From Thermoplasmatota archaeon (lineage in GTDB: Archaea > Thermoplasmatota > Penumbrarchaeia > Penumbrarchaeales > Penumbrarchaeaceae), in the NCBI GenBank assembly GCA_016928095.1, contig JAFGLL010000086.1:1-34160 (forward strand): 34,160 bases of DNA. Reading direction: 5' to 3'. Shown piece after piece: positions 16,792 to 25,118 of this stretch. Made by a program: the position numbers and the translations under genes. The notes below the pieces were generated by a model. That model was not told where the DNA came from and made no database searches. It worked only from the letters and a program-made list of their open reading frames with translations. Every line of letters begins with the position of its first letter. The first letter of the stretch is position 1.

Positions 16792-17658
16792 CTATGCCGG
16801 TTTGACCTTCAGCCTCTCCTCTTTCTGGATCTTTCGCTGGAGTATGCGGTCCATTATGAGCTTCATGTAGACCGCATCATGTTCCAGGAGGGGTGACTCG
16901 GAGATCACCCTGAAATCCCAATCCTCGTGGTTAAGCATCACTTCCGCCATCGGGTCGAACCTGAGGTCCCCTTTCTTGATAGGAGTTGCCATGATCTTGT
17001 CCCCATCGGCATGTTCCACACCCGAAAAATGTAGGTAGAAATGGTCAGACCTTGTTACTGAGTGGACCTTGGTGAACAGTTCCTCGAAATCATCGATCTC
17101 CCTGAGTGTGCCCCCTTCTCTGGAATGTATATTCGGTATGTTGAGTACCGGAATGGTCCTCTGGACCCTCTTGATAATGGTGAGGACCTCATCAAGAGAA
17201 CCGAAGACCCTCTGCCTGCCGCTGGTCTCTATTCCGATCTGCGCATCGAATCCGAGCTTCTTGAACCGGTCCCTGAGGTTTCGTACCTCCTTGACCGCGA
17301 TCTCGATCGCCTCATCCGGGGAGTGCTCGTGATACATTCCAACCGTGATGGAAAGTATGTCCGCGCCCAGGTCTTTTGCCATCTGGCCTGCCCAGATCAA
17401 GTTGTCGAACGACCTGTCCCGGTAGGTGCTGTCCCCGAGGATGTCCATGTAATAAGGTGCGTGGATGGAGAGCTTCACATCGAGCTCCTCTCCCAGTTCC
17501 TTTATAAGGGCCAGGTCCTCGGGTATCTCCCTCTGCGGTCTGAGAAGCTGGATCTCCATTGCGTCGAGTTGCAGAGCGTGTATGTCCTCAATACCGTCCT
17601 TCAGGGTCCTGCCTTTGCAGGAGAGTGGTATACCTGCCGGACCGAATCTTATGTTCAT
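16792..17658 (-). CDS. Endonuclease IV-like TIM-barrel protein (AP endonuclease family 2)
   Basis: The 288-aa protein looks like endonuclease IV, a zinc enzyme that cuts DNA at abasic sites. Matching features in order are MNIRFGPAGIPLSCKG, the metal-ligand strand LSIHAPYYMDI, IGIETSGR with the conserved Glu, VLNIPNIHSREGG, and HFSGVEHADG. Some positions differ from bacterial Nfo (a ligand strand usually containing DxxH reads NIPNIHS), so a sugar-isomerase-like relative is possible. Length is typical. It has its own promoter, with an AT-rich TATA-like element in the 140-nt gap upstream, and a short untranslated leader. Confidence 0.8.
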   Translation of the reverse strand: MNIRFGPAGIPLSCKGRTLKDGIEDIHALQLDAMEIQLLRPQREIPEDLALIKELGEELDVKLSIHAPYYMDILGDSTYRDRSFDNLIWAGQMAKDLGADILSITVGMYHEHSPDEAIEIAVKEVRNLRDRFKKLGFDAQIGIETSGRQRVFGSLDEVLTIIKRVQRTIPVLNIPNIHSREGGTLREIDDFEELFTKVHSVTRSDHFYLHFSGVEHADGDKIMATPIKKGDLRFDPMAEVMLNHEDWDFRVISESPLLEHDAVYMKLIMDRILQRKIQKEERLKVKPA

Positions 17659-17748
17659 TATTTTTCACACCCTTGAATTCATGGTCATTTCATCTGTTGT
17701 GCATCCCTTGGTACGCATTCGATCCTTGTCCGTATTCTTTGGATGGCG

Positions 17749-17765
17749 GTGTTATTTATATTTAT
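17749..17765 (-). promoter_or_regulatory. TATA-like promoter of the endonuclease IV-like gene
   Basis: On the minus strand the sequence reads CGATAAATATAAATAACACC, a strong TATA-like run. It lies about 90-105 nt upstream of the start codon and just after the terminator of the preceding coiled-coil gene. Confidence 0.45.
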
Positions 17766-17768
17766 CGG

Positions 17769-17786
17769 AAAAAAACGGCTTTTTTT
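17769..17786 (-). terminator. A7-CGGC-T7 terminator after the coiled-coil gene
   Basis: The sequence is a perfect inverted repeat of seven A, CGGC and seven T. It lies 14 nt beyond the stop of the COG1340-like gene on the minus strand, ending in the oligo-T run that archaeal RNA polymerase uses to terminate. Confidence 0.6.
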
Positions 17787-17799
17787 CTCCCAAATTGCA

Positions 17800-18696
17800 T
17801 CAAAGAGTGATCTTCCCTTTCCGAAGGAGCATATCGACCGCCCTGTCTGCAGCATCATCTAGCTTGTCCTTGTCGGAAAGCTCCTTGTTGACCATCTCGT
17901 TCTGGTTGTCTATCAGAGCCCTGGAATCCCTTCTCAGCTGGTCCCGCTCCTGCCTCAGGGAGATCACTTTTTCTCTCAGTTCCATGGCTTTCTGATGATA
18001 GACATCAGCCTGTTTCCTTACCTTGAGATACTCCTCATGCCTCTTGTCCGCTTCCTTACGCAGATGATCGAGCACCGGTGATATCTCATCCATCTTCTTG
18101 TTGAGCTCTTTGAGCTTTTCGAAGATCTCATTCACCCGTGCATGCTCCTCGTCTGCAAGTCGGCGGTACTCCCTGATCTCTTCCTCCTTGCTCTGGGCTT
18201 CCACCTTTGCAGCCTGGAAAACAGGCTCCTTCGCCTTGATCTCCTTCAACTTCTTCCTGTATACTTCGATGGATTTCACGATCTCCCTCTCCTTGGCGAT
18301 CGAGTGGGATTGTGTCTGGTAAAGGTCCTCAAGCTTAATCAGTTCTATCTCGATGGTCCGTATGTCCTCGTATGGGTCCGCCTTTTTGACCTCTCCATCA
18401 CTGCGTCTCTTGATACCAAGGATCGTTCTGGCCTTTTCGTTGAACATCTCCCTTCTGGCCTTGGCAGCCTTCATCTCCTCAAGGAGCTTTGTCCGCTCAT
18501 CCCTTATCTTCTGGATGTTGAGCAGGACCTCCTTCCGTTTCCCGTGAAGGTCATCCCTCATCTCCCTGTAGACCTTTCCTTCCTCGTTGAAATGGTCCCT
18601 TTTCTCATAAAGGGCCTTTAGCCTTTTCTCGGAATCTGTAAGTTCCTTGACAAGTTCCTCTGGAACCTCTTCGGAGGACATAGGATCGCCTGGCAT
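17800..18696 (-). CDS. Archaeal coiled-coil protein (COG1340-like)
   Basis: The 298-aa protein is almost entirely charged heptad-like helix (for example RDHFNEEGKVYREMRDDL, KLLEEMKAAKARREMFNEKA) and ends with a small C-terminal segment, AADRAVDMLLRKGKITL. This layout and the recurring phrases match the archaeal coiled-coil family COG1340, whose members are widely conserved but functionally unassigned. There are no membrane segments or cysteines. A TATA-like TTATTTAATATGAG (about 18721-18734) lies at leaderless spacing from the ATG at 18696; MSSEEVPEE at 18681 is an alternative start. It follows larB by 41 nt on the same strand. Confidence 0.75.
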   Translation of the reverse strand: MPGDPMSSEEVPEELVKELTDSEKRLKALYEKRDHFNEEGKVYREMRDDLHGKRKEVLLNIQKIRDERTKLLEEMKAAKARREMFNEKARTILGIKRRSDGEVKKADPYEDIRTIEIELIKLEDLYQTQSHSIAKEREIVKSIEVYRKKLKEIKAKEPVFQAAKVEAQSKEEEIREYRRLADEEHARVNEIFEKLKELNKKMDEISPVLDHLRKEADKRHEEYLKVRKQADVYHQKAMELREKVISLRQERDQLRRDSRALIDNQNEMVNKELSDKDKLDDAADRAVDMLLRKGKITL

Positions 18697-18737
18697 TGTG
18701 GAGTTGATGGTAATCGAGAACTCATATTAAATAACTA

Positions 18738-19571
18738 CTAGTATGATGTCCTGTGCCGGCGGTGGTCCGCTATCCTTGCAGCCACTGCTCCGGCGATAAA
18801 ACCTGCATCGATGTTCACGACCACGAGAGGGGAGCAGCTCTGAAGCATGGCGAAGAGCGCGGTCTCCCCTTTTCCATGGATCCCGTAACCGGTCGAGATC
18901 GGGAGCCCTATGACCGGGATATCGACCAATCCGGAGACCAGCGTTGGAAGGGCCCCCTCCCTACCGGCAGCCACTATCAGCACATCAGCCCCCCACTCCT
19001 TCATGACCTTCAACGGGGTCATGACGCGATGTACCCCTGCGACACCCACATCATGGAAGGCTTTGACCGAACAGCCGAGCTCACCGGCAATGATCTCCGC
19101 CTCCCGTGCGACGGGGATGTCAGAGGTGCCTGCGGTGAGTATCCCCACCCTTCCACCCGAATCCTCTATCTTCCTTTCGCCCTTCCATGCGACCAGCATT
19201 GCAGCATCATCATGCATTTCGTGGTTTACGTCATCCATCGCTTTCTTCAGGGAGTCCATCAAACGATATGAGGTCTCACTGTCGATCCGCGAGACAATGA
19301 CCTTGCCATTCCTTTTCATGAAATCCATTACCGCTCCTTCAAGGTGGATGAAGGACTTGCCCTCGGCGATGATCACCTCCGGAATGCCGGTCCTATGCAT
19401 CCTCCCGGTATCAAGCGTATGGTTCCCGGAGCCGAACAGGCGTTCTTCCAGTTCTTTCTTTGCTTCATCCAGGGTCAATCGACCATCGATCAGGTCCCTC
19501 AGGACATCATCCATGCTGGTAGCATTGGTTATATGATATTTTAGGATTTCAATGGGATCGATGTCCGGCAT
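18738..19571 (-). CDS. larB: LarB, nicotinic acid adenine dinucleotide carboxylase/hydrolase of nickel pincer cofactor synthesis
   Basis: LarB carboxylates and hydrolyses NaAD, the first step towards the nickel-pincer cofactor used by lactate racemase and relatives. The C-terminal PurE-like domain is diagnostic: ILTAGTSDIPVAREAEI, KAFHDVGVAGVHRVM, VLIVAAGREGALPTLVSGL, VDIPVIGLPISTGYG and VVVNIDAGFIAGA. The N-terminal about 120 residues form the LarB-specific helical extension, starting with ILKYHITNATSMDDVLRDLI and containing EVIIAEGKS. Length, 277 aa, is normal. LarB and PurE share the fold, but GTSDIP and GREGALP favour LarB. The partner larC-like gene is at 11260-12039; the other cofactor genes are not seen here. 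Confidence 0.9.
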   Translation of the reverse strand: MPDIDPIEILKYHITNATSMDDVLRDLIDGRLTLDEAKKELEERLFGSGNHTLDTGRMHRTGIPEVIIAEGKSFIHLEGAVMDFMKRNGKVIVSRIDSETSYRLMDSLKKAMDDVNHEMHDDAAMLVAWKGERKIEDSGGRVGILTAGTSDIPVAREAEIIAGELGCSVKAFHDVGVAGVHRVMTPLKVMKEWGADVLIVAAGREGALPTLVSGLVDIPVIGLPISTGYGIHGKGETALFAMLQSCSPLVVVNIDAGFIAGAVAARIADHRRHRTSY

Positions 19572-19725
19572 GTATGTTCACCATGTTCGATCTCCCTCTG
19601 ATCCTAATTCTTTTGATATGCCAAAGGATCGGGAATTTCAAGAGGAGCTGATGACCATCTCCGGGAAATCGATTAATATGCAGGAGGAACAATAAGGGGA
19701 ATCCCCCCACGGGGTAGTAAGAACC

Positions 19726-19731
19726 AGGAGG
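19726..19731 (+). promoter_or_regulatory. Strong ribosome-binding site preceding a CTG codon
   Basis: AGGAGG lies 6 nt before CTG at 19738, which is in frame with the kinase-like ORF. The track start, GTG at 19849, has no comparable site. A TATA-like ATTAATATG at about 19672-19680 gives a transcription start near 19700, leaving a short leader that fits initiation at CTG. Confidence 0.4.
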
Positions 19732-19737
19732 ACCTAT

Positions 19738-21480
19738 CTGGAAAAGACCACCATCGATCAGGAACTCAGGCTCCGGGAACTGCTTCACAGGCTCCTGCCA
19801 GGGTCACTGCCAGTTCGATCTCCGGATTCCGTCGAGATCATCGACCACGTGAATGATGAGAAGAGGGATACGGTCCATCTGCTGGTTCATGATGGAATTG
19901 ATCACTATCACCTCTGGTCAAGGGACGAGAGGACCCCATTGATGCAGGATATGGACAAGGAAGGGTTGTTGGGGGTCATCAGGTCACAGGCCGAGGCTTT
20001 CCAGAACTCTGAAAGGTTGAATACCTACCAGGGCAGTGAGCTCGTCTACCAGAGGTTCGGTCCCTGGACCTCTTCCACATTGAGACCGTTGAACGAAGCG
20101 GGTGTCAGACCCGAGTTCGTTAGCGAGGATGGAGGGACGAGGATCAGGTGCGAGACCCCGGCAGGCAGTTTCATGATGGATATCAGGAGGTCAGCCCTGA
20201 AGCCTCCCACCGGGGAACTGATGCTCTCAAGGTTGAACAGCATGGGTTTTCGTCATTCCCCTACACTGCTGGGGATATCCCTGTGGTACAAAGGTGGCTC
20301 TCCTCTGTCATGGATGAGACTCATCCTCGGCAGGAAGGGGATCGGTTCCGGGTTCAAACCCTTTCTGTCCGACCTCAGGATGATCATGGAGACCTCCCAC
20401 ACACTGCCCGCTGATAAGCTGCATGAATACCTGGTTAAGCTCTCCAGATCGACAAATGTTCCTTCTATAGATGCGGCCGGTTCCTTCGGTGCTGTCCTTG
20501 GCGAGATGCATGGATCTGTCATGCTTGACAAGGACATCCATACTTCCACAAGGGGTGGCTCGACCTCCGGTATAGTTGAGCTCTTCAACCCTGGCAAGTT
20601 CAACAATAGCGACGCAGGCTCCATCCTGGGACTATCATCCTTTTATATGAGCGAATTGAAGAAGGAGTTCATCAAGCTCCTGGGGGATCGGAACAGGATC
20701 AATCCCCAAAGCGGAAGGAGGATGAGGGTGGTGAAGAACGTCAAGGCCAGGGTGGAAGGTGTTGACCCATTCGATCTGGGTTTGATCAGGGAGGTTTTCC
20801 TGAAGAGGGAACAGGTAATCCGGTCCCGATTGGCGATGCTTCGGAAGTTCTGCGGGTCACCGGTCGTACCCTCATGCGTCGACCCGAGGCTCGATAGGGT
20901 CGTGGTCGATACGGAGGGAAATTTCATGATAGAGGAATTCAACTGGACACCTTACGGGGTCGAACCCGGCGGAATGGTCAAAACACTTCCTCTGAAGGAT
21001 ATCGCCATGGTCCTGAACTCACTCAATAAGGCCAGATATCTAATCTCGATGCAGCTTATCAGGGAGGTCTGCCAGAAGACCGGAATGGACGATAGGCAGA
21101 TGAAGACGCTATTCCTTGAGTACAATATGGCAAAGGGCGACCATAACCAGGTTATGAGGGATTTCAACCTCTTCAGAGCGGTCTCCCGAAGAGAGGTCCC
21201 CTTCCGTTATGTTTTCTCCATGACAGTGGTGGGAGCCCTATGGTTCCAGCTCGTTCAGAACCAGCTGGTGAGCGGATATACCAACAGGCTTCATGAGATA
21301 AGAAAGGAGAACATGCTATCATACCCCAAAGGCGTGGACACAGTGCAAGGGATAGAGACCTTCCGTTCCATGCTCGGTCTGGGAACCTCCCTGGAGCAGC
21401 TCAAACAGGGAAAGGTGGCATCGATGATAGGTCTGGAAGCCGAGCTGATGAACGTTGTATGCATCCAGGATCAAGCGTAG
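19738..21480 (+). CDS. Divergent maltokinase-like (aminoglycoside phosphotransferase fold) protein, possible CTG start
   Basis: The frame stays open upstream of the track GTG (19849) back to a TAA at 19693; codons from 19738 read LEKTTIDQELRLRELLHRL and are well coded. I therefore propose a start at CTG 19738 behind AGGAGG, giving about 580 aa. The order of motifs resembles maltokinases and trehalose-synthase-linked kinases: an N-terminal cap, GAVLGEMHGSV (matching the LG..TA.LH helix), a catalytic-loop equivalent VPSCVDPRLDRVVVD, then MIEEFNWTPYG where maltokinases have DFEGEP, then LPLKDIAMVLNSLNKARY (matching SPLRDVAGMLRS). The His-Gly of HGD and the metal-binding Asp are replaced, so activity is doubtful. 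No trehalose or glycogen genes are adjacent. The stop overlaps the ABCE1 stop tail to tail. Confidence 0.6.
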   Translation: MEKTTIDQELRLRELLHRLLPGSLPVRSPDSVEIIDHVNDEKRDTVHLLVHDGIDHYHLWSRDERTPLMQDMDKEGLLGVIRSQAEAFQNSERLNTYQGSELVYQRFGPWTSSTLRPLNEAGVRPEFVSEDGGTRIRCETPAGSFMMDIRRSALKPPTGELMLSRLNSMGFRHSPTLLGISLWYKGGSPLSWMRLILGRKGIGSGFKPFLSDLRMIMETSHTLPADKLHEYLVKLSRSTNVPSIDAAGSFGAVLGEMHGSVMLDKDIHTSTRGGSTSGIVELFNPGKFNNSDAGSILGLSSFYMSELKKEFIKLLGDRNRINPQSGRRMRVVKNVKARVEGVDPFDLGLIREVFLKREQVIRSRLAMLRKFCGSPVVPSCVDPRLDRVVVDTEGNFMIEEFNWTPYGVEPGGMVKTLPLKDIAMVLNSLNKARYLISMQLIREVCQKTGMDDRQMKTLFLEYNMAKGDHNQVMRDFNLFRAVSRREVPFRYVFSMTVVGALWFQLVQNQLVSGYTNRLHEIRKENMLSYPKGVDTVQGIETFRSMLGLGTSLEQLKQGKVASMIGLEAELMNVVCIQDQA

Positions 21481-23309
21481 TAATACTCCCCTCTCCGTCT
21501 CTGATCCTCGTCCAGACGGGAGCCTTTCTTGTTTATTCTCGGGCGTTTCGTCTCGTTGTCCCTTCTGAAGGTGACCCCGACATCCTTGAGGAACAGGTTC
21601 ATGCCCTCCCTGAGTTCAAGTGGGCCTATGGCCGAACCGCTGACAGATGGCTCTCCCTGAAATACCATCAGCGTGTCGGATACGAGGTCGATGAAGTACA
21701 CATCATGGTCCACGATGAACCCTGAGCGTCCCCTCTTCTCGATGACGCGTCTTATGATCTTGGCCACCTCCATCCTCTGATTGGCATCGAGGTAGGCTGA
21801 AGGTTCGTCGAGAAGGTAGAGGTCCGCTTCGAGGGCGAGTGCTCTTGCGACCGATACCCTCTGCTGCTCTCCTCCCGACAGTCTGCTCATGTCCTTGTCG
21901 TACAGGTGTTTGAGCTTGAGAGGCCCCTCGAGCTCGGCTTTGAAGAACCCTGACATGAAAAGTTCCTTGAGCTCCATGATCAGGTAGTCCCTCACCGAGC
22001 CATCGAAGTCATGCCTGATGTACTGGGGTTTGTAGGAGATCTTGAAGGGTGTCTCGATAGAGCCCCTGTCCGGCTTCAGCTCTCCCGCAAGCATCTTCAC
22101 GAAGGTCGATTTTCCGGTTGCATTGGGACCCACGCAACCAACGCTTTCACCGATGTGGATGGTCCCGCCTTCGGATCGGAATGTGAAGTTGTCGAAACTC
22201 TTCTCGAGTCCGGGGAAGCTAAGCAGGTCCCCCCCCACCCAGTTCGATCTGGGAGGGTGGTCGTAGAACTCGACGGGTTTATCCCTGAACCTGACGTTCT
22301 CGACCCTCATGTATCCGTCGAGGAAGGTATTGATCGCCTGCTTGACGGTCATGGGTTTGGTGACCACACCGAAGGCTCCCATCTCACCGTACATCAGTGA
22401 GATATTATCGGCCAGGAAATCCAGTATGGCAAGGTCGTGCTCCACCACTATTACCTGTTTGGTATCTCCCAACTCCTTGATCCTCTGAGAGATCTTCAGC
22501 CTCTGTTTGATATCGAGATAGGAGGATGGCTCGTCCAGGAAGTAGAAGTCCGCATCCCTCAGAAGGGTCGCCCCGATAGCCACCCTCTGGAGCTCCCCCC
22601 CGGACAGCTTGTCAAGGGTCCTGTCAAGGATGTGTTCTATCTCCAGGGACATTGCCATCTCCCTGACCCTTTCGGGATCGACCTTTGCCAGTAGCTCTCT
22701 GACCTTTCCTTTGAAAGCTTTGGGGATGCTATCGACATACTGGGGTTTCAATGCCGATACCATCTTTTCGTGAGCGATCCTCTCGAAATGTTCGTATAGA
22801 CCCGTCCCGGAAAACCGGTCCATCACGTCGCTCCAGTTCTCGGGCGGCTTATCCTCCTCCTTCCGGTCCAATCTCTTGGATCCGAACGCTTTTGGTTCCT
22901 CATCCTCGTCCTCCTCTCTCTCTATCCCCTTTCCGAAATTGGGGAGCAGACCGCCGGAGAGGATGTTCAGGATGGTTGTCTTACCTATCCCGTTGGACCC
23001 GAGAAGGCCGAGCACCCTACCCTCCTGGGGATAGGGGATCCTGAAAAGCCTGAAGCCATTGGGCCCGAACTGATGCATCATGTCATCCTGGAGCTCTTCG
23101 GGGAGGTTCGTGATCCTGATCGCATCGAAAGGACATTTATGGACACAGATACCGCAGCCCACGCAGAGGTCCTCGTCTATGATGGGTTTGTCCTTGTCGT
23201 CGAAGGAGAATATATCATCTCCTGCCCTGACACGGGGGCAGAAGTTATGGCATTCCTTGCCGCATTTCTTTGGCTGGCATCTGTCGTATAAGAGCGATGC
23301 TATCCTCAT
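21471..23309 (-). CDS. rli: ABCE1/RLI ribosome-recycling ATPase
   Basis: ABCE1 splits ribosomes after termination in archaea and eukaryotes. The 612-aa protein has an N-terminal pair of 4Fe-4S clusters (DRCQPKKCGKECHNFCP and CVGCGICVHKCPFDA), a first ATPase domain (Walker A GSNGIGKTTI, signature LSGGELQRVA, Walker B FYFLDEPSSYLD), a second (GPNATGKSTF, LSGGEQQRVS, LYLLDEPSAYLD) and the usual C-terminus, GVTFRRDNETKRPRINK. Unusual is a charged insert of about 30 residues in the first ATPase domain, soon after Walker A (EREEDEDEEPKAFGSKRLDRK). It is essential and single copy in archaea, so this anchors the window as archaeal chromosome. Its stop overlaps the convergent kinase-like gene by 10 nt. 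Confidence 0.97.
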   Translation of the reverse strand: MRIASLLYDRCQPKKCGKECHNFCPRVRAGDDIFSFDDKDKPIIDEDLCVGCGICVHKCPFDAIRITNLPEELQDDMMHQFGPNGFRLFRIPYPQEGRVLGLLGSNGIGKTTILNILSGGLLPNFGKGIEREEDEDEEPKAFGSKRLDRKEEDKPPENWSDVMDRFSGTGLYEHFERIAHEKMVSALKPQYVDSIPKAFKGKVRELLAKVDPERVREMAMSLEIEHILDRTLDKLSGGELQRVAIGATLLRDADFYFLDEPSSYLDIKQRLKISQRIKELGDTKQVIVVEHDLAILDFLADNISLMYGEMGAFGVVTKPMTVKQAINTFLDGYMRVENVRFRDKPVEFYDHPPRSNWVGGDLLSFPGLEKSFDNFTFRSEGGTIHIGESVGCVGPNATGKSTFVKMLAGELKPDRGSIETPFKISYKPQYIRHDFDGSVRDYLIMELKELFMSGFFKAELEGPLKLKHLYDKDMSRLSGGEQQRVSVARALALEADLYLLDEPSAYLDANQRMEVAKIIRRVIEKRGRSGFIVDHDVYFIDLVSDTLMVFQGEPSVSGSAIGPLELREGMNLFLKDVGVTFRRDNETKRPRINKKGSRLDEDQRRRGEYYYA

Positions 23310-23370
23310 GTTGTTCTAACCATCAATACAAAGTAATTAAACTTATGTCAACATTTCTTCTTCTGGACTG

Positions 23371-24582
23371 GTGAAAAAAAAAGGATGTGGGATGAAAGAT
23401 ATGGGATCTGAGCGGGTAGGCAGGGGGACCACAGACAGCATCGATGATAGATCAGGGAGGACCCTCAGGACCCTAGCTGCTGCCTCCTTCCTTAACGATA
23501 TGGGATCCGACATGATATATCCGGTCTGGCCTCTTTTCATAACCCAGTTCCTGGGAGCCAACATGGCCGTCCTCGGTCTCCTGGATGGTCTGGGAGAAGC
23601 ACTTGTATCGATCTCCAAGGCGTTTTCCGGATATCTCTCGGACAGGTTGGGGAAAAGGAAGGTCTTCATCTGGACCGGTTACATCTTCGGGTCCCTGTCA
23701 AGGTTGGGATACGCATTATCACCATCCTGGGGTTGGGTTGTCCCTTTCAGGGTCCTTGACAGGGCAGGAAAGATCAGGAGCCCTCCCCGGGATGCCATGG
23801 TTGCCGATGTTTCCAGCGACAAGGACAGAGGGCGTAATTTCGGTTTCATCAGGTCCATGGACCATCTGGGGGCAGTCGTGGGGGTCGTGATCGCGGTATC
23901 CTTCTTCTCGTCCCTCGGTTACAGGAACCTTTTTTTACTGGCCGCTGCCCCTTCTATGGTTGCGGTCTTGCTGATATTATGGAAGATCAGGGAGGCAGGA
24001 CCTGGCTCCAGAGTTGCCTACAAAGGGTGCAATTTCAAGGGCATGTCTTCGGACCTCAGGCTCTTCATGGTCATCAGCGGGGTCTTTGCTCTTGGATCGT
24101 TCTCGTACTCGTTCCTGCTCATTTTCAGCAGGGAAGCCGGCATCGGAACAGGTTTCGTCCCCTTTTTCTATCTACTTTTCACGACCGTCGCTTCCGCTGT
24201 CTCGTTCCTGTTCGGGAGATTGTCCGACAGGATAGGTAGAAAGTTTGTCATCGCCATCTCCTTCGTCCTGTGGGCTCTGGTCTGTCTCTCCCTTCTTATA
24301 TCGGACGGCCTGCCATTCCTGATATCGGCCTTCGTCCTCTTCGGTCTTCACAAGGGATCGCTGGAACCGGTCCAGAAGACATTGGTATCCGAACTTGCAC
24401 CACATGAGTTGAAAGCTGGCACCCTGGGAGGGTATCAGATGGTGATAGGCCTGTGTGCATTGCCCTCCTCGCTGGGGGCGGGATTGATGTGGATGTTGTT
24501 GGGTCCTGGTGTTCCCCTCATGGTATCTCTATGTTTGACGGTGATCTCCCTTATCCTTCTTTATTTCATGAAAGCAAGATGA
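23371..24582 (+). CDS. Major facilitator superfamily transporter, second copy type
   Basis: The 403-aa protein has about 12 helices and MFS motifs: DMGSDMIYPVWPLF in helix 1, GYLSDRLGKRKVFIW between helices 2 and 3, RVLDRAGKIRSPPRDAMVAD in helix 4/5 and GRLSDRIGRKFVIA in the second half. The RxPPRDA phrase is characteristic of a subgroup of uncharacterised prokaryotic MFS permeases. It is not closely similar to the transporter at 14583-15881. The track start is a GTG at 23371; ATG 23392 (MKDMGSE) after AAGGATGTGGG is an equally reasonable start. It is divergent from the ABCE1 gene across 61 nt containing AATTAAACTTATG. Confidence 0.88.
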   Translation: MKKKGCGMKDMGSERVGRGTTDSIDDRSGRTLRTLAAASFLNDMGSDMIYPVWPLFITQFLGANMAVLGLLDGLGEALVSISKAFSGYLSDRLGKRKVFIWTGYIFGSLSRLGYALSPSWGWVVPFRVLDRAGKIRSPPRDAMVADVSSDKDRGRNFGFIRSMDHLGAVVGVVIAVSFFSSLGYRNLFLLAAAPSMVAVLLILWKIREAGPGSRVAYKGCNFKGMSSDLRLFMVISGVFALGSFSYSFLLIFSREAGIGTGFVPFFYLLFTTVASAVSFLFGRLSDRIGRKFVIAISFVLWALVCLSLLISDGLPFLISAFVLFGLHKGSLEPVQKTLVSELAPHELKAGTLGGYQMVIGLCALPSSLGAGLMWMLLGPGVPLMVSLCLTVISLILLYFMKAR

Positions 24583-24650
24583 GTGAAGGGGGAACAGATA
24601 TTGCCACGGAACGGACCATTTTTCATCGATACCTCGGACCATGGTAAAGC

Positions 24651-24661
24651 TGTTATATGAT
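24651..24661 (+). promoter_or_regulatory. TATA-like promoter of the 24703 gene
   Basis: GTTATATGATG lies about 45 nt upstream of the ATG. The implied short leader contains AAGGGGGT, a good ribosome-binding sequence seven to eight nt before the start. Confidence 0.4.
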
Positions 24662-24702
24662 GCGTTACATTGTATCTGGTGACCGAATGAAGGGGGTAAA
24701 AT

Positions 24703-25116
24703 ATGGCCGATACCAAGATGGTACGTATGCTTGATGCAAAGCTCATCGAGGAAGGTATCCTTTCCAAGGATTTCAAGAATGATTATTCGACGGTCCACGA
24801 CATGCTGAACAGCTATATGCGAAGGAGCGGTGGCAAACTTCCTGACGAGATATTCAAGATAGGAGAGAAGAAGCTGAGGGACTGGTTGATGATACTCTAC
24901 AAACAGGGGGCATCCCAGGAAAAGCTGACAAGTTATCTGAGGTGCGGGCTTGCCCACCTGTCCTTCGACTACATAGCTTCGCAGAACCCCCGCATTACAA
25001 CAGGCGATCTGGTGACCCGGTCGCTGCAGTCCTTCAAACTGAGGAAGTACAACAAGTCCTTCTTCAGGGTGTCCAGGCTAAAGGAGAAGACCACGATCTC
25101 CCTGAAGAAGAAGTAG
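24703..25116 (+). CDS. Conserved-looking 137-aa protein of unknown function
   Basis: I do not recognise this protein. It is mostly helical, with one central cysteine (YLRCGLAHLSFDYIA), a helix LPDEIFKIGEKKLRDWLMIL, and a strongly basic C-terminal third (FKLRKYNKSFFRVSRLKEK, ending ISLKKK). This suggests contact with nucleic acid or ribosome, but that is inference from charge only. It has its own TATA-like promoter and a strong AAGGGGGT ribosome-binding site, and composition matches the neighbours. Its stop lies 2 nt from the stop of the convergent winged-helix gene. Confidence 0.75.
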   Translation: MADTKMVRMLDAKLIEEGILSKDFKNDYSTVHDMLNSYMRRSGGKLPDEIFKIGEKKLRDWLMILYKQGASQEKLTSYLRCGLAHLSFDYIASQNPRITTGDLVTRSLQSFKLRKYNKSFFRVSRLKEKTTISLKKK

Positions 25117-25118
25117 GT

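Noticed and set aside
18738-19571. PurE (AIR carboxylase) for the 277-aa protein
   Set aside because: It has the LarB-specific N-terminal extension and GTSDIP/GREGALP phrases, and a larC-like gene is in the same window.
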